Of a stretch of 64,000 nt of DNA, positions 1 to 11,896 are shown piece after piece; the first letter of the stretch is position 1; the number at the start of each line of letters is the position of its first letter. Under the pieces are notes generated by a model. That model made no database searches and was not told the origin of the DNA. It saw nothing but the letters and a program-made list of their open reading frames with translations. The position numbers and the translations under genes are program-made. This DNA comes from an uncultured Alphaproteobacteria bacterium (GTDB taxonomy: Bacteria; Pseudomonadota; Alphaproteobacteria; JAPOUT01; G958296285): assembly GCA_958296285.1 (NCBI GenBank), contig OY282459.1, positions 694,367-758,366 of the forward strand, read 5' to 3'.

Positions 1-1304
1 AAACTCTCAACCCCGATCCGCGCCGCCATGCTGCCCGGCGGCGAGGATTGCGAAAGCCGCCGCGCCAGCGCCAAAAGCGCGCTCTCGGCGATGGAAGGAT
101 CCCGCGCCAAGCCCTCGCCATTTTCATTTTGCGAAAGATCGCTGTGGAAAAGAATGAGAGCCGAATGGCCGGCGTCTCCTTTCTTCGCCTTTTCCATCAT
201 GCGCTCGGCGCGATCCAAAAGAAGCGCGCGCCCGGGAAGACCGGTGGTCGGATCATGCAGCGCGTGATCTTCGCGCCATTTGCGCTCGGTCACGTCTTTG
301 AGGAATCCGATGAGCCGTCCCCCGCTGCCCCGTCCCGGCGAGACTCGTCCCGGCGAGACTCCGACATGGAGCTCAAACCATCGGTAATGGCCGGCGGCGT
401 GGCGGATTCGCAGAAGGAGGCACGCCGCCCCTTTTTTTCGCTCCGCCAAACTTTGGAGCGTCCGCGCGTAATTTTGCCGATCTTCCTCATGGATGAGGGC
501 GCGGAAGGCGGCTTCGCTGCCCTTCAGCTCTCCAAGCCTCATGCCGAGAAAGGTCTTTTCCACGATCGGCGAGAGGAAGAGCGCGCCCTCTTTTCTGCGC
601 CAATCCCAGATTCCGTGCCGCGCGGCGGCGGCGGCGAGCGCCGCCGATCGGCCCTCCGCCTCCAGCCTTTGCCGAAAGACGCGCAGATTCGCGATCGTGA
701 TGCCAAGCGCCAAAAGAGCGGCGGCGCTGTTGGCGAGAAGGGTTTCGCTCTGAGGCGCGGCGAAATGCGAGGCCAGAGCCAAAGACGCGGCCAGGGCGAA
801 AGGCGCGAAGACAGGCAGAATGGCGGCGAGCTCTTCGGCGTCCCGATGGCGCGGCGAGGCCAGCGCCGCCGCCGCCGCCATCGTCAGAAGGGCGAGGGCG
901 AGACGCGCCCCCCAAGAGGCGACCGCAGGCGCGAAAAAAAGAAGAAGCGCCGCGATCGCGGCGGGAGTCCAAAGCATATGTTTGTGGCTTTTCGCCGCCG
1001 CGTAAAGAGCGCCGACCTTGGAGAAAGGCGTGGCGGGAAAAATCTGCATCGCGTAATGGAGCGCGGCGGCGGCGAAGAGAATCTCCGAGAGCGCCAGCGC
1101 GCGCGCCGTCAAGGCGGGCGGCGTCTCTTCGGCGAAGGGGAGCGCGGCGGAAAGCGCTGTCAGAAAGAGCGCGGCCAGCGTGAAAAAAGCGAGGGCTTGC
1201 GCTTCCTCGTCTTGGCTTTCGCGCGCGGCGGCGTTAAAAATCAGATTCAGCGCCAAGAGCGCCGAAAGCGCCACCCCGAGAGCCAAATGCGGATTGAGCA
1301 GCAT
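1..1304 (-). CDS. Membrane PAS-GGDEF sensor protein (3' end beyond window)
   Basis: The gene starts with ATG at 1304, just after the stop of the acetyltransferase gene, and stays open to the left edge, so its C-terminus is missing. The first ~220 residues are hydrophobic (MLLNPHLALGVALSALLAL and several later segments) and suggest a 6-7 helix membrane sensor. A PAS-like fold follows (HYRWFELHVGV...GFLKDVTERK), and then the beginning of a GGDEF domain (ALHDPTTGLPGRALLLDRAE). This implies a diguanylate cyclase, but the GG(D/E)EF site lies outside the window, so activity and any EAL domain cannot be judged. The PAS loop carries an in-frame 15-bp tandem duplication (331-360) encoding VSPGRVSPGR. 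The family call rests on motifs; the signal is unknown. Confidence 0.75.
   Translation of the reverse strand, partial: MLLNPHLALGVALSALLALNLIFNAAARESQDEEAQALAFFTLAALFLTALSAALPFAEETPPALTARALALSEILFAAAALHYAMQIFPATPFSKVGALYAAAKSHKHMLWTPAAIAALLLFFAPAVASWGARLALALLTMAAAAALASPRHRDAEELAAILPVFAPFALAASLALASHFAAPQSETLLANSAAALLALGITIANLRVFRQRLEAEGRSAALAAAAARHGIWDWRRKEGALFLSPIVEKTFLGMRLGELKGSEAAFRALIHEEDRQNYARTLQSLAERKKGAACLLLRIRHAAGHYRWFELHVGVSPGRVSPGRGSGGRLIGFLKDVTERKWREDHALHDPTTGLPGRALLLDRAERMMEKAKKGDAGHSALILFHSDLSQNENGEGLARDPSIAESALLALARRLSQSSPPGSMAARIGVES
331..360. repeat. 15-bp perfect tandem duplication inside the PAS-GGDEF gene
   Basis: The unit CGTCCCGGCGAGACT occurs twice back to back (331-345, 346-360) and adds five residues to a surface loop of the PAS domain without breaking the frame. 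Other in-frame tandem units in this window have similar lengths. Confidence 0.9.
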
Positions 1305-1306
1305 GA

Positions 1307-1891
1307 TCAGTCGGAAGGTCTGCGATCGCTTGGCAGAATCGCGAAAAGAAGATGATCTTCGCGTCTTCCGGCGATCTGCATATAGGAGCGGGCATATCCT
1401 TCATAGGAGAAGCCGCATTTTTCCAAAAGTTTCCGCGATGGCGCGTTTCTAGGAAGACAGGCGGCGGTCACGCGCTTCAGTTGAAGATCGTCAAAGGCGA
1501 AGGCGAGAACCGCGCGCAGCGCCGAGAGCGCGTAGCCCCGCCGCGCATAGGGCTTTCCGATCCAATAGCCCAGCGCCGCGCTCATGCTCGCCCCCGCCTG
1601 CAGATCGTAGAGATTGATCGCGCCGACAAGAGTCGGGCTTTCCCGCAGAAAAATGAAGAAATGATATCCGACTCCCTCATCCACATTTCGCCCATAGTGC
1701 CGCAATTGATGATGAAATTGCGCCCGCGAATAATCTTGATCGTGCCAAAAAGGCTCCCATGGCTGAAGGAAATCGCGGCTCGTCTGCCGCAAAGCCGCCC
1801 AAGCCCGATAATCGGCGAGCGCCGGCGCGCGCAGCAGCACCTCTCCATGCTGGAGCTGCGGGGTCGGATCATGTTGAAACCAGAGACTCAT
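1307..1891 (-). CDS. GNAT acetyltransferase, RimJ/RimL type
   Basis: A 194-residue N-acetyltransferase of the RimJ/RimL class, which transfers acetyl from acetyl-CoA to protein N-termini or small amines. The acetyl-CoA site is visible as a degenerate Q/RxxGxG/A loop (GKPYARRGYALSALRAVLAF), followed by the C-terminal LKRVTAACLPRNAPSRKLLEKCGF segment typical of the family. I use ATG 1891; an in-frame TTG at 1906 would add five residues. It lies 23 bases after the M16 peptidase stop on the same strand and is followed at once by the PAS-GGDEF gene, so it may close the oxidase-thrC-protease transcript. The substrate is unknown. Confidence 0.85.
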   Translation of the reverse strand: MSLWFQHDPTPQLQHGEVLLRAPALADYRAWAALRQTSRDFLQPWEPFWHDQDYSRAQFHHQLRHYGRNVDEGVGYHFFIFLRESPTLVGAINLYDLQAGASMSAALGYWIGKPYARRGYALSALRAVLAFAFDDLQLKRVTAACLPRNAPSRKLLEKCGFSYEGYARSYMQIAGRREDHLLFAILPSDRRPSD

Positions 1892-1914
1892 GGCGGAGTT
1901 TGACAAAGGAGGGG

Positions 1915-3207
1915 TCAGGCGAGCCTTGCGGCGAATCTGTCGGGGAGCGCGGGGGGGATCGCGGGGCCGACGACGGCAAGCGCCGGCTTCTCTCTTAAAA
2001 GACGCTCGGCGAAGCGGCGAAGATCGCCGATTTGGACCTTATGAAGGCGGCGGCTTCGCTCTTCCAAGGACGGGACTGTCTGATAAATGCGATGCAGGGC
2101 GGCGATCTGTCCGTTCCGCGCTGTCGCCGATTCCAGCGTCATGACGAGACCGGCGTGAAGCCCCGCTTTCGCGCGCGCCAGCTCCTCTTCCTCCACGCCC
2201 CGCGCCATCTCGCCGATCACCCGCGCGGCTTCCGAAAGCGCCGCCTCCGCCTCTTTGGGCGCGGTCGCCATATGGAAGCCTAGAAGCCCTGTGTCGGTGA
2301 AACTCTCGGCGAAAGACGAGACCGCGTAGCAGAGACCCCGCTTCTCCCTGATCTCTTGGAAAAGACGGGACGACATGCCGTCCCCCAAAATATGGGCGAA
2401 GACGGCTTGGGCGGGAATCTCTTCGTCTCCCTGCGGGAGCGCGCGCCACGCCGCCGCGACATGAGTCTGCGCCGAATCCTTCTGATGAGACCGAAAAATG
2501 GGCGCGCTCTTTGGGGGCGCGGCTTGGGGCGGCTTTCCTTTTTGGAAAGAGCAGGCGCTTTCGGCGAGGCGGAAAAACTCGTCCGATGAGACTTTCCCTG
2601 TCGCCGCCACGATCATCGCGCCGGCTTGGTAATGGTCGGCGATGTGATCTCGCAAATGCCGCCGCGTCAGTTTTTGGACGCTGGAGGGCGTTCCCAAAAT
2701 GCTCCGCCCGAGCGGATTTTTTGGATAGGCGGCTTCCATCAAGAGATCCATGACGATCTCTTCGGGATCGTCATGGCTTCGGGCGATCTCTTGAAGGACG
2801 ACTTGGCGCTCCCGCGCGATCTCCTCTTCGTCAAAGACAGGCTCGCGCAGAATGTCGGAGAGGATGTCCAAAGCCAGCTTCAGATGCCCTTCCGGGCAAT
2901 GAGCCCAATATTGAGTCGTCTCATAGCCTGTCGCCGCGTTGATGACGCCGCCGACATTCTCAATCGCGCGCGCGATGTCTAGGGCGCTTCGGCGCTTTGT
3001 TCCCTTGAACGCCATATGCTCCAAGAAATGCGAGACGCCGTGCCGCGCCTCTCTCTCGTGCCTGGCGCCCGATCCGATCCATAGGCCAAGGCTGAAACTT
3101 TTCAGATGCGGCATCGGCGCGCAGAGGAGCGTCAGACCATTCTCCATCCGCCGCGACAGGACGGAAGGATCGGGCTTAAAATGAAAACTCTGAAGAGGCG
3201 CGCTCAT
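1915..3207 (-). CDS. M16 family zinc protease (processing-peptidase-like)
   Basis: A 430-residue M16 metallopeptidase related to mitochondrial processing peptidase beta. The inverted zinc motif HFLEH is at residues 60-64, and the third ligand, about 76 residues later, is probably E140 (VVLQEIA). The N-terminal half is followed by the inactive C-terminal M16 domain (RGLCYAVSSF region), at normal length for a single-chain homologue. The ATG at 3207 overlaps the thrC stop by 4 bases (ATGA), so the two are probably translationally coupled. thrC next to an M16 gene is a common alphaproteobacterial arrangement. The natural substrates are not known. Confidence 0.93.
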   Translation of the reverse strand: MSAPLQSFHFKPDPSVLSRRMENGLTLLCAPMPHLKSFSLGLWIGSGARHEREARHGVSHFLEHMAFKGTKRRSALDIARAIENVGGVINAATGYETTQYWAHCPEGHLKLALDILSDILREPVFDEEEIARERQVVLQEIARSHDDPEEIVMDLLMEAAYPKNPLGRSILGTPSSVQKLTRRHLRDHIADHYQAGAMIVAATGKVSSDEFFRLAESACSFQKGKPPQAAPPKSAPIFRSHQKDSAQTHVAAAWRALPQGDEEIPAQAVFAHILGDGMSSRLFQEIREKRGLCYAVSSFAESFTDTGLLGFHMATAPKEAEAALSEAARVIGEMARGVEEEELARAKAGLHAGLVMTLESATARNGQIAALHRIYQTVPSLEERSRRLHKVQIGDLRRFAERLLREKPALAVVGPAIPPALPDRFAARLA

Positions 3208-4604
3208 GCCGCGCAGTCCATTTCGCGCAGAAGATAGGCGCGGACGAGCGAGGCGCGGGGCGCGAGAGAGGTCGGAGTCTCTTTCAAGCCCATCTTCTTG
3301 GCGGCGGCGAAGGGAGCGGGGCGTCTTGACGCGGGGAGGGCGAGACTGTCCGCCTCTCTGCCGATGGCGCGTCTGACGGCATCGGGGAATTTCGCCGCGT
3401 GGGCGGTCGCCAAAGCGATGATGGGCTTGCCGTCTCTTTTGCGCCTTTTCGCCGCGGCATATCCGATCGCCGTATGCGGATCCATCATATAGCCCTTTTT
3501 CTGATAAAGAGACGCGATCGCCCTGAGGCTCTCCTCTTCTTTAATTTCTTCGGCGGCGAAATGCCGCCTCAAACAGGCGAGCGCCTCTTTGGGTATCGCC
3601 GCCTGTTTTTTCTCTTCAAGCTCTTTGAAGAAGAGGCGAAGTTTTTCGGAATCTCTCCCCATGGCGTCAAAAAGGGCGCGCTCAAAATTGCTGGGCGCTT
3701 GGATGTCCATGCTGGGCGCGAGGGTGGCGCGCGCGGCCCTCGGCGCGTAAAGACCGGTCTCAAAAGCGCGGGGCAGGACGGCGTTCTCATTGGCGGCGAT
3801 GACGAGCCGCCCTAGAGGCGCGCCCATCCGCTTCGCCGCGTAGCCTGCCAAAATGTCGCCGAAATTGCCGGTCGGGACGGCGAAGTCGGCGTCAGGGACG
3901 ATCCCCGCCGCATAGACGTAATAGGCGATCTGCGCCGCGATCCGCGCCCAATTGATGGAGTTCACGCCAGAGAGATTGAGCCGCTCCGCGAGCGCCTCGT
4001 CCGACATCAGCTGTTTGACGATCGCTTGACAATCGTCAAAATCGCCCTCTATCGCGAGCGCGTGGAGATGGGAGGCCGCCAGACCCGTCATTTGGCGCTC
4101 TTGGACAGGCGAGACGCGCCCTTTCGGATAAAGGACGGCAAGATGAATATGACGGCTCTCGGCGAAGGCGGACATGGCGGCGGCGCCGGTGTCGCCGGAG
4201 GTCGCCGTCAGAATCGTCATGCGCCCTCCGCTCTCCGTCAGGACAAGCTCCATCAGGCGCGAGAGAATCCGCATCGCGTAATCCTTGAACGCGCCGCTCG
4301 GGCCATGAAACAGTTCCAAAAGATAAACCCCCTCCTCCGTCTCCTCCAAAGGCGGCGGATGATGGCGGAACGGGGCGTAGGATTCCCGCGCCAAAGCGGA
4401 GAAATCTTTGTCCCTGCCCCAATCGCCGGCGAAGAGGCGCAGGATTTCCGCCGCGATCTCCTCATAGGGTTTTTGGGCGAGGCTTGTCGGCAGGGCGGGC
4501 AGACGCTCCGGCACATAGAGACCGCCATCGGAAGCCAGCGCTCTTGTCAGGATTGTCTCAAAGGACGCTTTCGGCGCTTCTCCTCGCGTGCTGGCATAGA
4601 TCAT
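3204..4604 (-). CDS. thrC: Threonine synthase
   Basis: Converts O-phospho-L-homoserine to threonine with PLP. The start MIYASTRGEAPKASFETIL at 4604 overlaps the SURF1 stop by 4 bases (ATGA) and gives 466 residues, a usual length. The PLP lysine is K107 in LFHGPSGAFKDYAM, and the cofactor-phosphate and serine-rich loop follows (ILTATSGDTGAAAM). The reading frame is open further upstream, but that extension lies inside SURF1 and looks non-native. One copy of the dispersed 12-mer palindrome (3321-3332) lies near the C-terminus, encoding ASRR. Confidence 0.96.
   Translation of the reverse strand: MIYASTRGEAPKASFETILTRALASDGGLYVPERLPALPTSLAQKPYEEIAAEILRLFAGDWGRDKDFSALARESYAPFRHHPPPLEETEEGVYLLELFHGPSGAFKDYAMRILSRLMELVLTESGGRMTILTATSGDTGAAAMSAFAESRHIHLAVLYPKGRVSPVQERQMTGLAASHLHALAIEGDFDDCQAIVKQLMSDEALAERLNLSGVNSINWARIAAQIAYYVYAAGIVPDADFAVPTGNFGDILAGYAAKRMGAPLGRLVIAANENAVLPRAFETGLYAPRAARATLAPSMDIQAPSNFERALFDAMGRDSEKLRLFFKELEEKKQAAIPKEALACLRRHFAAEEIKEEESLRAIASLYQKKGYMMDPHTAIGYAAAKRRKRDGKPIIALATAHAAKFPDAVRRAIGREADSLALPASRRPAPFAAAKKMGLKETPTSLAPRASLVRAYLLREMDCAA
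3321..3332. repeat. Dispersed 12-mer palindrome GCGTCTTGACGC (thrC)
   Basis: Exact copy of the 5+2+5 palindrome that recurs across the window, here in the thrC coding region near the 3' end. The flanks on the minus strand (CCCC before, CCCCGC after) resemble those of the copies in ispE and the small cox-operon gene. Confidence 0.85.
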
Positions 4605-5266
4605 GTCGGGGGCGGGTCTGGGGGGAGATGGGCGAGACGGATAAGATAAAGAAGCGCCGCCGTGATGGCAAGCGCGAACCAAGTCAGCGCGTAAGAGAAA
4701 TGATTGTTCCGAAGAGGCGGCAGCCTCCCTCCTAGACGGAACAAGCCCGGAGGCGCTCTTTCAAGACCCAGCTCCGCCGCCATCTCATCGGGCGCGATGC
4801 GAAACCACAGCCCCGTCTCCCGATCGGCGTCAGGCGTGAAGAGGTTCGCCTCTTCCGGCGGCAGAAAGAGCGCCGGCGCTTCACGAAGATTTTTGGGAGA
4901 GGCGGAAGAATCCGAGCCTGTCTCCACGAGAATCGCCCCGCCGTCAGAGGTTTGATAAGCCCGAATGAAACCGTAGAGCGTCTTCTCTTTCTCTCTAGGC
5001 GCGAAGAGGCGGAGGGCGCGACCGTCAAGAATCCTTTTGGCGGAGAGGGCGAAGCGCCGATGGTAAAAATCTCGCCAATCGGTCTCTCCCCATGTTTCGG
5101 CATGAGGGAGCGCCGCCGCTTCCGCCGCATAGTGCCGTTCTCGTTTTTCTATCAGCGCCTCCTTCCATGAGAGACGCCGCATCTGCCACGCGCCCAGCGA
5201 CAGAAGCGCCGCGATGGCGAGAAGCGTCAGACAGGCGAAGATCGCCTCGCTCCAACGCCGCCTCAA
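4601..5266 (-). CDS. SURF1-family cytochrome oxidase assembly protein
   Basis: A heme-a insertion/assembly factor for the aa3 oxidase in the inner membrane. It shows the family pattern of one TM segment near each end with a periplasmic domain between: the N-terminal helix is followed by LGAWQMRRLSWKEALI, and the C-terminal helix is NNHFSYALTWFALAITAALL. I choose TTG 5266, which overlaps the ctaE stop in a TTGA junction and gives 221 residues; the frame is open to 5335, so the true start could be upstream inside ctaE. It ends in a 4-base overlap with thrC. The position after ctaE matches the alphaproteobacterial order. Confidence 0.88.
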   Translation of the reverse strand: MRRRWSEAIFACLTLLAIAALLSLGAWQMRRLSWKEALIEKRERHYAAEAAALPHAETWGETDWRDFYHRRFALSAKRILDGRALRLFAPREKEKTLYGFIRAYQTSDGGAILVETGSDSSASPKNLREAPALFLPPEEANLFTPDADRETGLWFRIAPDEMAAELGLERAPPGLFRLGGRLPPLRNNHFSYALTWFALAITAALLYLIRLAHLPPDPPPT

Positions 5267-6081
5267 GCGCCGCCCCAAATATAGACCCAAAAGAAGAGGA
5301 AAATCCAAACGACATCCACGAAATGCCAATACCACGCCGCCGCTTCAAAGCCGAAATGATGCTCGGGCGTGAAGTCGCCCCGAATGGCGCGGAAGAGATT
5401 GACCGCCAAAAAAAGCGTCCCGACAATCACATGGAAGCCGTGAAAGCCTGTCGCCATGAAGAAGACCGCCCCATAGACATGGCCTGCGAAATCAAAGCCG
5501 GCATGGGCGTATTCATAAGCCTGCAGCGCCGTGAAGAGAAGCCCGAGCGCCACGGTGAGCGCCAAGCCTTGAACCAAGCCCTGTCGGTCATTCTGAAGGA
5601 GCGCGTGATGCGCCCAAGTGACCGTCGTCCCTGACGCCAGCAGCACCAGGGTGTTGAGGAACGGAATGTCCCACGGATCAAAGACGGCGATGTCTTTTGG
5701 AGGCCATACGCCGCCCATCAGCTGCGTTCTGGTCTCCATGACGGCGTCCGCCGGGAAGAGGCTGGCGTTGAAATAAGCCCAAAACCAAGCCGCGAAAAAC
5801 ATGACCTCGGAGAGAATGAAGAGAATCATGCCATAGCGCAGATGGAGCTGGACGACAGGGCTGTGATGTCCGGCATGGGCTTCGGCGATGACATCGCGCC
5901 ACCATCCCGCCATCATATAGAGGGTCGCGGCGAGACCGATGGCGAGGAGGAGGTAGCCCTGCCCATGCATCGCCATGATCGCGCCCAAAGCCAGCGCCAA
6001 CAGCGCCGCCGCGCCGATCACCGGCCACGGACTCGGATCCACAAGATGATAATCGTGATGGGGTTTCTCTGATGCCGCCAT
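5263..6081 (-). CDS. ctaE: Cytochrome c oxidase subunit III
   Basis: A 272-residue subunit III of the aa3 oxidase with seven predicted TM helices. Typical motifs are present: HDYHLVDPSPWP at the N-terminus, RYGMILFILSEVMFFAAWFW, the ATGFHGFHVIVGT helix, and the C-terminal WYWHFVDVVWIFLF. It supports proton uptake and the stability of the catalytic subunit I. It follows ctaG by 12 bases and overlaps SURF1 by 4 bases. Confidence 0.97.
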   Translation of the reverse strand: MAASEKPHHDYHLVDPSPWPVIGAAALLALALGAIMAMHGQGYLLLAIGLAATLYMMAGWWRDVIAEAHAGHHSPVVQLHLRYGMILFILSEVMFFAAWFWAYFNASLFPADAVMETRTQLMGGVWPPKDIAVFDPWDIPFLNTLVLLASGTTVTWAHHALLQNDRQGLVQGLALTVALGLLFTALQAYEYAHAGFDFAGHVYGAVFFMATGFHGFHVIVGTLFLAVNLFRAIRGDFTPEHHFGFEAAAWYWHFVDVVWIFLFFWVYIWGGA

Positions 6082-6093
6082 AGCGCTTTCTTC

Positions 6094-6663
6094 TCAAGAG
6101 TCGGAAGGATCGGGATAGAAGGTATAGGAGAAGGTGATGGTTCGCAAATGGCGCGTCTCGGGGTCTTTTTTGATTTCGGGGTCTATCGTGAAGACGACCG
6201 GCATGTCGGCTGTCTCGCCGGCTTGGAGCGTCTGCCGCGTGAAGCAGAAACATTGGATTTTGGAAATATAGACGGCGGCGCGCTGAGGGACGACATTAAA
6301 AACCGCCTGTCCGGAAAGCGCCCGCCCCGACAGATTTTCGGCGACATAAAAGGCTTTCGCGCTCTCGCCGATGATGGTCTGAAAGCGCTCGCTTTTCGGA
6401 TGAAAGCGCCATGGGAGGTCTTTGGAGATGTTGGCGTCCAAGCGGACAGTCATCACGCCCATGACCTCGCCCCCGCCGCCCCCGCCGCCGCCTCCGCCGC
6501 GAGCGCTTGTCTCTATGGCGGCGCGGGAGGGCGTGCCGCCATAGCCGGTGACGCGGCAGAAGATTTCGTAAAGAGGCACGGCGGCGAAGGAGAAGCCCAG
6601 CATCGTCAGCGCGGCGGCGGCGCAATAGAGCGCCGTGCGTATGGATTTTTTTCTCTCTTCCAT
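6094..6663 (-). CDS. ctaG: Cytochrome oxidase copper chaperone CtaG/Cox11
   Basis: Delivers copper to the CuB site of subunit I. It has a single N-terminal TM anchor (ALYCAAAALTMLGFSFAAVP), a periplasmic domain, and the copper-binding CFCF motif in KIQCFCFTRQTLQAGE. ATG 6663 is preferred: it follows the upstream gene's stop by 4 bases and has AGGAG upstream; a further in-frame ATG at 6690 would overlap that gene. Odd feature: about ten consecutive glycines (ARGGGGGGGGGGEVMG) sit in the linker after the TM segment, encoded by GGC/GGG/GGA codons, where homologues usually have a short loop. Confidence 0.95.
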   Translation of the reverse strand: MEERKKSIRTALYCAAAALTMLGFSFAAVPLYEIFCRVTGYGGTPSRAAIETSARGGGGGGGGGGEVMGVMTVRLDANISKDLPWRFHPKSERFQTIIGESAKAFYVAENLSGRALSGQAVFNVVPQRAAVYISKIQCFCFTRQTLQAGETADMPVVFTIDPEIKKDPETRHLRTITFSYTFYPDPSDS

Positions 6664-6667
6664 CGGA

Positions 6668-6831
6668 TCAGAAACTCCTCTCGGCGACATTCCCGCCTAG
6701 TTTGACGATCGTGATGAGAAAGATCAAAAGAACGGCGGCGGCGAGAATCCATGCCAAAGCGATCGCGCGGCGCTTCCGCAGACGCAAACGCTGATCAGAC
6801 CATAAAGGCGGCGGGGCGTCTTGACGCGGAG

Positions 6832-6835
<4 letters not shown>
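6668..6835 (-). CDS. Small single-TM protein of the cox operon (CoxF-like position)
   Basis: A 55-residue protein with a basic N-terminus (RLRLRKRRAIALAWIL) and one TM helix (LAAAVLLIFLITIVKLGG). Its start overlaps the ctaB stop by 4 bases (ATGA) and it ends 4 bases before ctaG. Alphaproteobacterial cox operons commonly carry a poorly conserved small membrane protein in this slot. The N-terminal stretch MTPRQDAPPP is encoded by the 12-mer palindrome at 6816-6827, so the mature conserved part may be shorter. Biochemical role unknown. Confidence 0.75.
6816..6827. repeat. Dispersed 12-mer palindrome GCGTCTTGACGC (cox operon)
   Basis: Exact copy within the first codons of the small cox-operon gene, read on the minus strand as PRQDAP. 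The ispE copy is read in the same frame and with similar flanks. Confidence 0.85.
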
Positions 6836-10204
<3,369 letters not shown>

Positions 10205-10210
10205 GCGATT

Positions 10211-10263
10211 TGTATACTCTGAAGGAGGCTTTTTTGCAAAACTTATCCTTTAACGTTTAGAAT
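10211..10263. promoter_or_regulatory. Divergent promoter pair ctaC / tldD sharing one -35 box
   Basis: The 82-base gap holds TTGCAA (10234-10239), which is its own reverse complement. Rightwards it pairs with TAGAAT (10258-10263) at 18 bases, in front of tldD with its GAGGAG ribosome site. Leftwards it pairs with TATACA (10216-10211) at 17 bases, only 6 bases before the ctaC ATG, which would give a leaderless or nearly leaderless mRNA. Assignment by consensus match only. Confidence 0.45.
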
Positions 10264-10286
10264 GATCTCAAGACGAGGAGACGCTC

Positions 10287-11723
10287 ATGCGAAACGAAAT
10301 TTTGGACAAAATCTTCTTCGCCGATTGCGGTTTGGATCGGGAGAAACTTTCCGCCATTGTCGGCGAGGCGCTCCATGACGCGGATGACGGCGAGCTCTTC
10401 ATGGAGTTCAGGCGCTCCGAAAATCTGACGATGGAGGAGGGGCGCTTGACGGACGCCTCTTTTGACAGCGCGCATGGCTTCGGGCTTCGGCTCGTCTCCA
10501 ACGAGGCGACAGGCTACGCCCATGGGTCGGACATTTCCGAAGACGCTCTTAAAAGCGCGGCGCGGACAGTCCGCGCCGTCATCGGCGGACATAAGGGCGT
10601 CCTCGCCCAGCCGCCGCGCGGCACGAACAGACGCTTCTATGGAGACGCCGATCCCCTTCAGGAGCGCGCCTTCGCCTTTGACGCCAAGACGCGCCTTCTC
10701 TCAGAGATGGAATCCTATGCCCGCTCTCTCTCCCCCCTTGTCCGACAGGCGACATGCTCGCTCGCCGCCTCTTGGCAGGCGGTCTGCGTCATGCGGGGAG
10801 ACGGGCGTCTCGTTCAAGACATGCGCCCGCTCGTCCGATTGAACGCGCGGATCATCGTGGAAAAGAAGGGGCGGCGCGAGGTCGGAGTCTATGGATGTGG
10901 CGGGCGGACGAACTATGCCGAGATTCTCCGCGAAGAGGCGTGGAAGGGCGCGGTGGATGAGGCGCTTCGCCAAGCGCTCGTCAATTTGGAGGCGCTCCCC
11001 GCTCCGGCTGGATCCTGCGATGTGGTCTTGGGGCCGGGCTGGCCCGGAATCCTCCTCCATGAGGCGGTCGGGCATGGGCTGGAGGGCGATTTCCATCGCC
11101 GCGAAAGTTCCGCCTTCACGGGGATGGAGGGCGAGAGAATCGCGGCTGCCGGCGTGACCGTCGTGGATGACGGGACGCTCAAAGGCAGGCGCGGCAGTCT
11201 GACGATAGATGATGAGGGGACGCCGACCGAGCGCACAGTTCTCATTGAGGACGGCATTTTGCGCGCCTGTCTTCAAGACAGACTCAATGCCCGTCTGATG
11301 GGGCGGCGTCCGACAGGCAATGGCAGGCGCGAATCCTACGCCCATAGTCCGATGCCCCGCATGACGAACACGTTTATGCTTTCGGGCTCTTGCGCCCATG
11401 ACGAGATCGTCTCTTCGGTCAAGAAGGGGATTTACGCGCCTTTTTTCGGCGGCGGACAGGTGGATATCACGAGCGGGAAGTTTGTCTTTTCCTGCACCGA
11501 GGCTTATCGGATTGAGAATGGCAGGATCGGACATCCTTTGAAGAACGCGATGCTGATCGGCAATGGGCCGGACGTTCTGAAGCGCGTCAAGATGGTCGGC
11601 GACAATATGGCGTTGGATTCGGGGATTGGGACATGCGGCAAGGACGGGCAGAGCGTTCCTGTCGGCGTTGGGCAGCCGACTTTGCTGATTGAGGGTCTCA
11701 CGGTCGGCGGCACCGAGGCGTGA
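10287..11723 (+). CDS. tldD: Metalloprotease TldD
   Basis: A 478-residue TldD, the zinc-bearing partner of the TldD/TldE(PmbA) peptidase that processes microcins and modified peptides and degrades unfolded peptides. The HExxxH motif is at residues 258-263 (LLHEAVGHGLEGDF); the C-terminal ligand region is FFGGGQVDITSGKFVFSCTEAY. The start is supported by GAGGAG 6 bases upstream. tldD next to the cox operon is a known alphaproteobacterial neighbourhood. No tldE/pmbA is in the window. Confidence 0.97.
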   Translation: MRNEILDKIFFADCGLDREKLSAIVGEALHDADDGELFMEFRRSENLTMEEGRLTDASFDSAHGFGLRLVSNEATGYAHGSDISEDALKSAARTVRAVIGGHKGVLAQPPRGTNRRFYGDADPLQERAFAFDAKTRLLSEMESYARSLSPLVRQATCSLAASWQAVCVMRGDGRLVQDMRPLVRLNARIIVEKKGRREVGVYGCGGRTNYAEILREEAWKGAVDEALRQALVNLEALPAPAGSCDVVLGPGWPGILLHEAVGHGLEGDFHRRESSAFTGMEGERIAAAGVTVVDDGTLKGRRGSLTIDDEGTPTERTVLIEDGILRACLQDRLNARLMGRRPTGNGRRESYAHSPMPRMTNTFMLSGSCAHDEIVSSVKKGIYAPFFGGGQVDITSGKFVFSCTEAYRIENGRIGHPLKNAMLIGNGPDVLKRVKMVGDNMALDSGIGTCGKDGQSVPVGVGQPTLLIEGLTVGGTEA

Positions 11724-11769
11724 TAGATAGACTGTGGAGATTTGCGAATTATTCAGCAGTCCATATTGA

Positions 11770-11835
11770 CACAACGCTTATCCAACTTTTAAAATCGCAA
11801 TGTGCCGCGATTTTAAAAGTTGGATAAGCGTTGTG
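11770..11835. repeat. Perfect 29-bp-arm palindrome with 8-base loop
   Basis: Arms 11770-11798 and 11807-11835 are exact reverse complements; the loop is AATGTGCC. It begins 46 bases after the tldD stop. It is AT-rich in the centre of each arm (ACTTTTAAAA) and has no following T-run, so it is not an ordinary Rho-independent terminator. It could still stop RNA polymerase on both strands, act as a cruciform, or be the footprint of a mobile element. No second copy is seen in the window. Confidence 0.95.
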
Positions 11836-11896
11836 CATGGTATCGTGTGTGTAGTGTGTGAGCAGTGTTTGGAGATTAGATATTTGAGGTTAACGG

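Noticed and set aside
48-1355. 435-residue plus-strand open frame
   Set aside because: Basic, low-complexity product antisense to the PAS-GGDEF gene, whose minus-strand frame shows real PAS and GGDEF motifs.
10701-11774. 357-residue minus-strand frame
   Set aside because: Antisense to tldD, with no recognisable domain.
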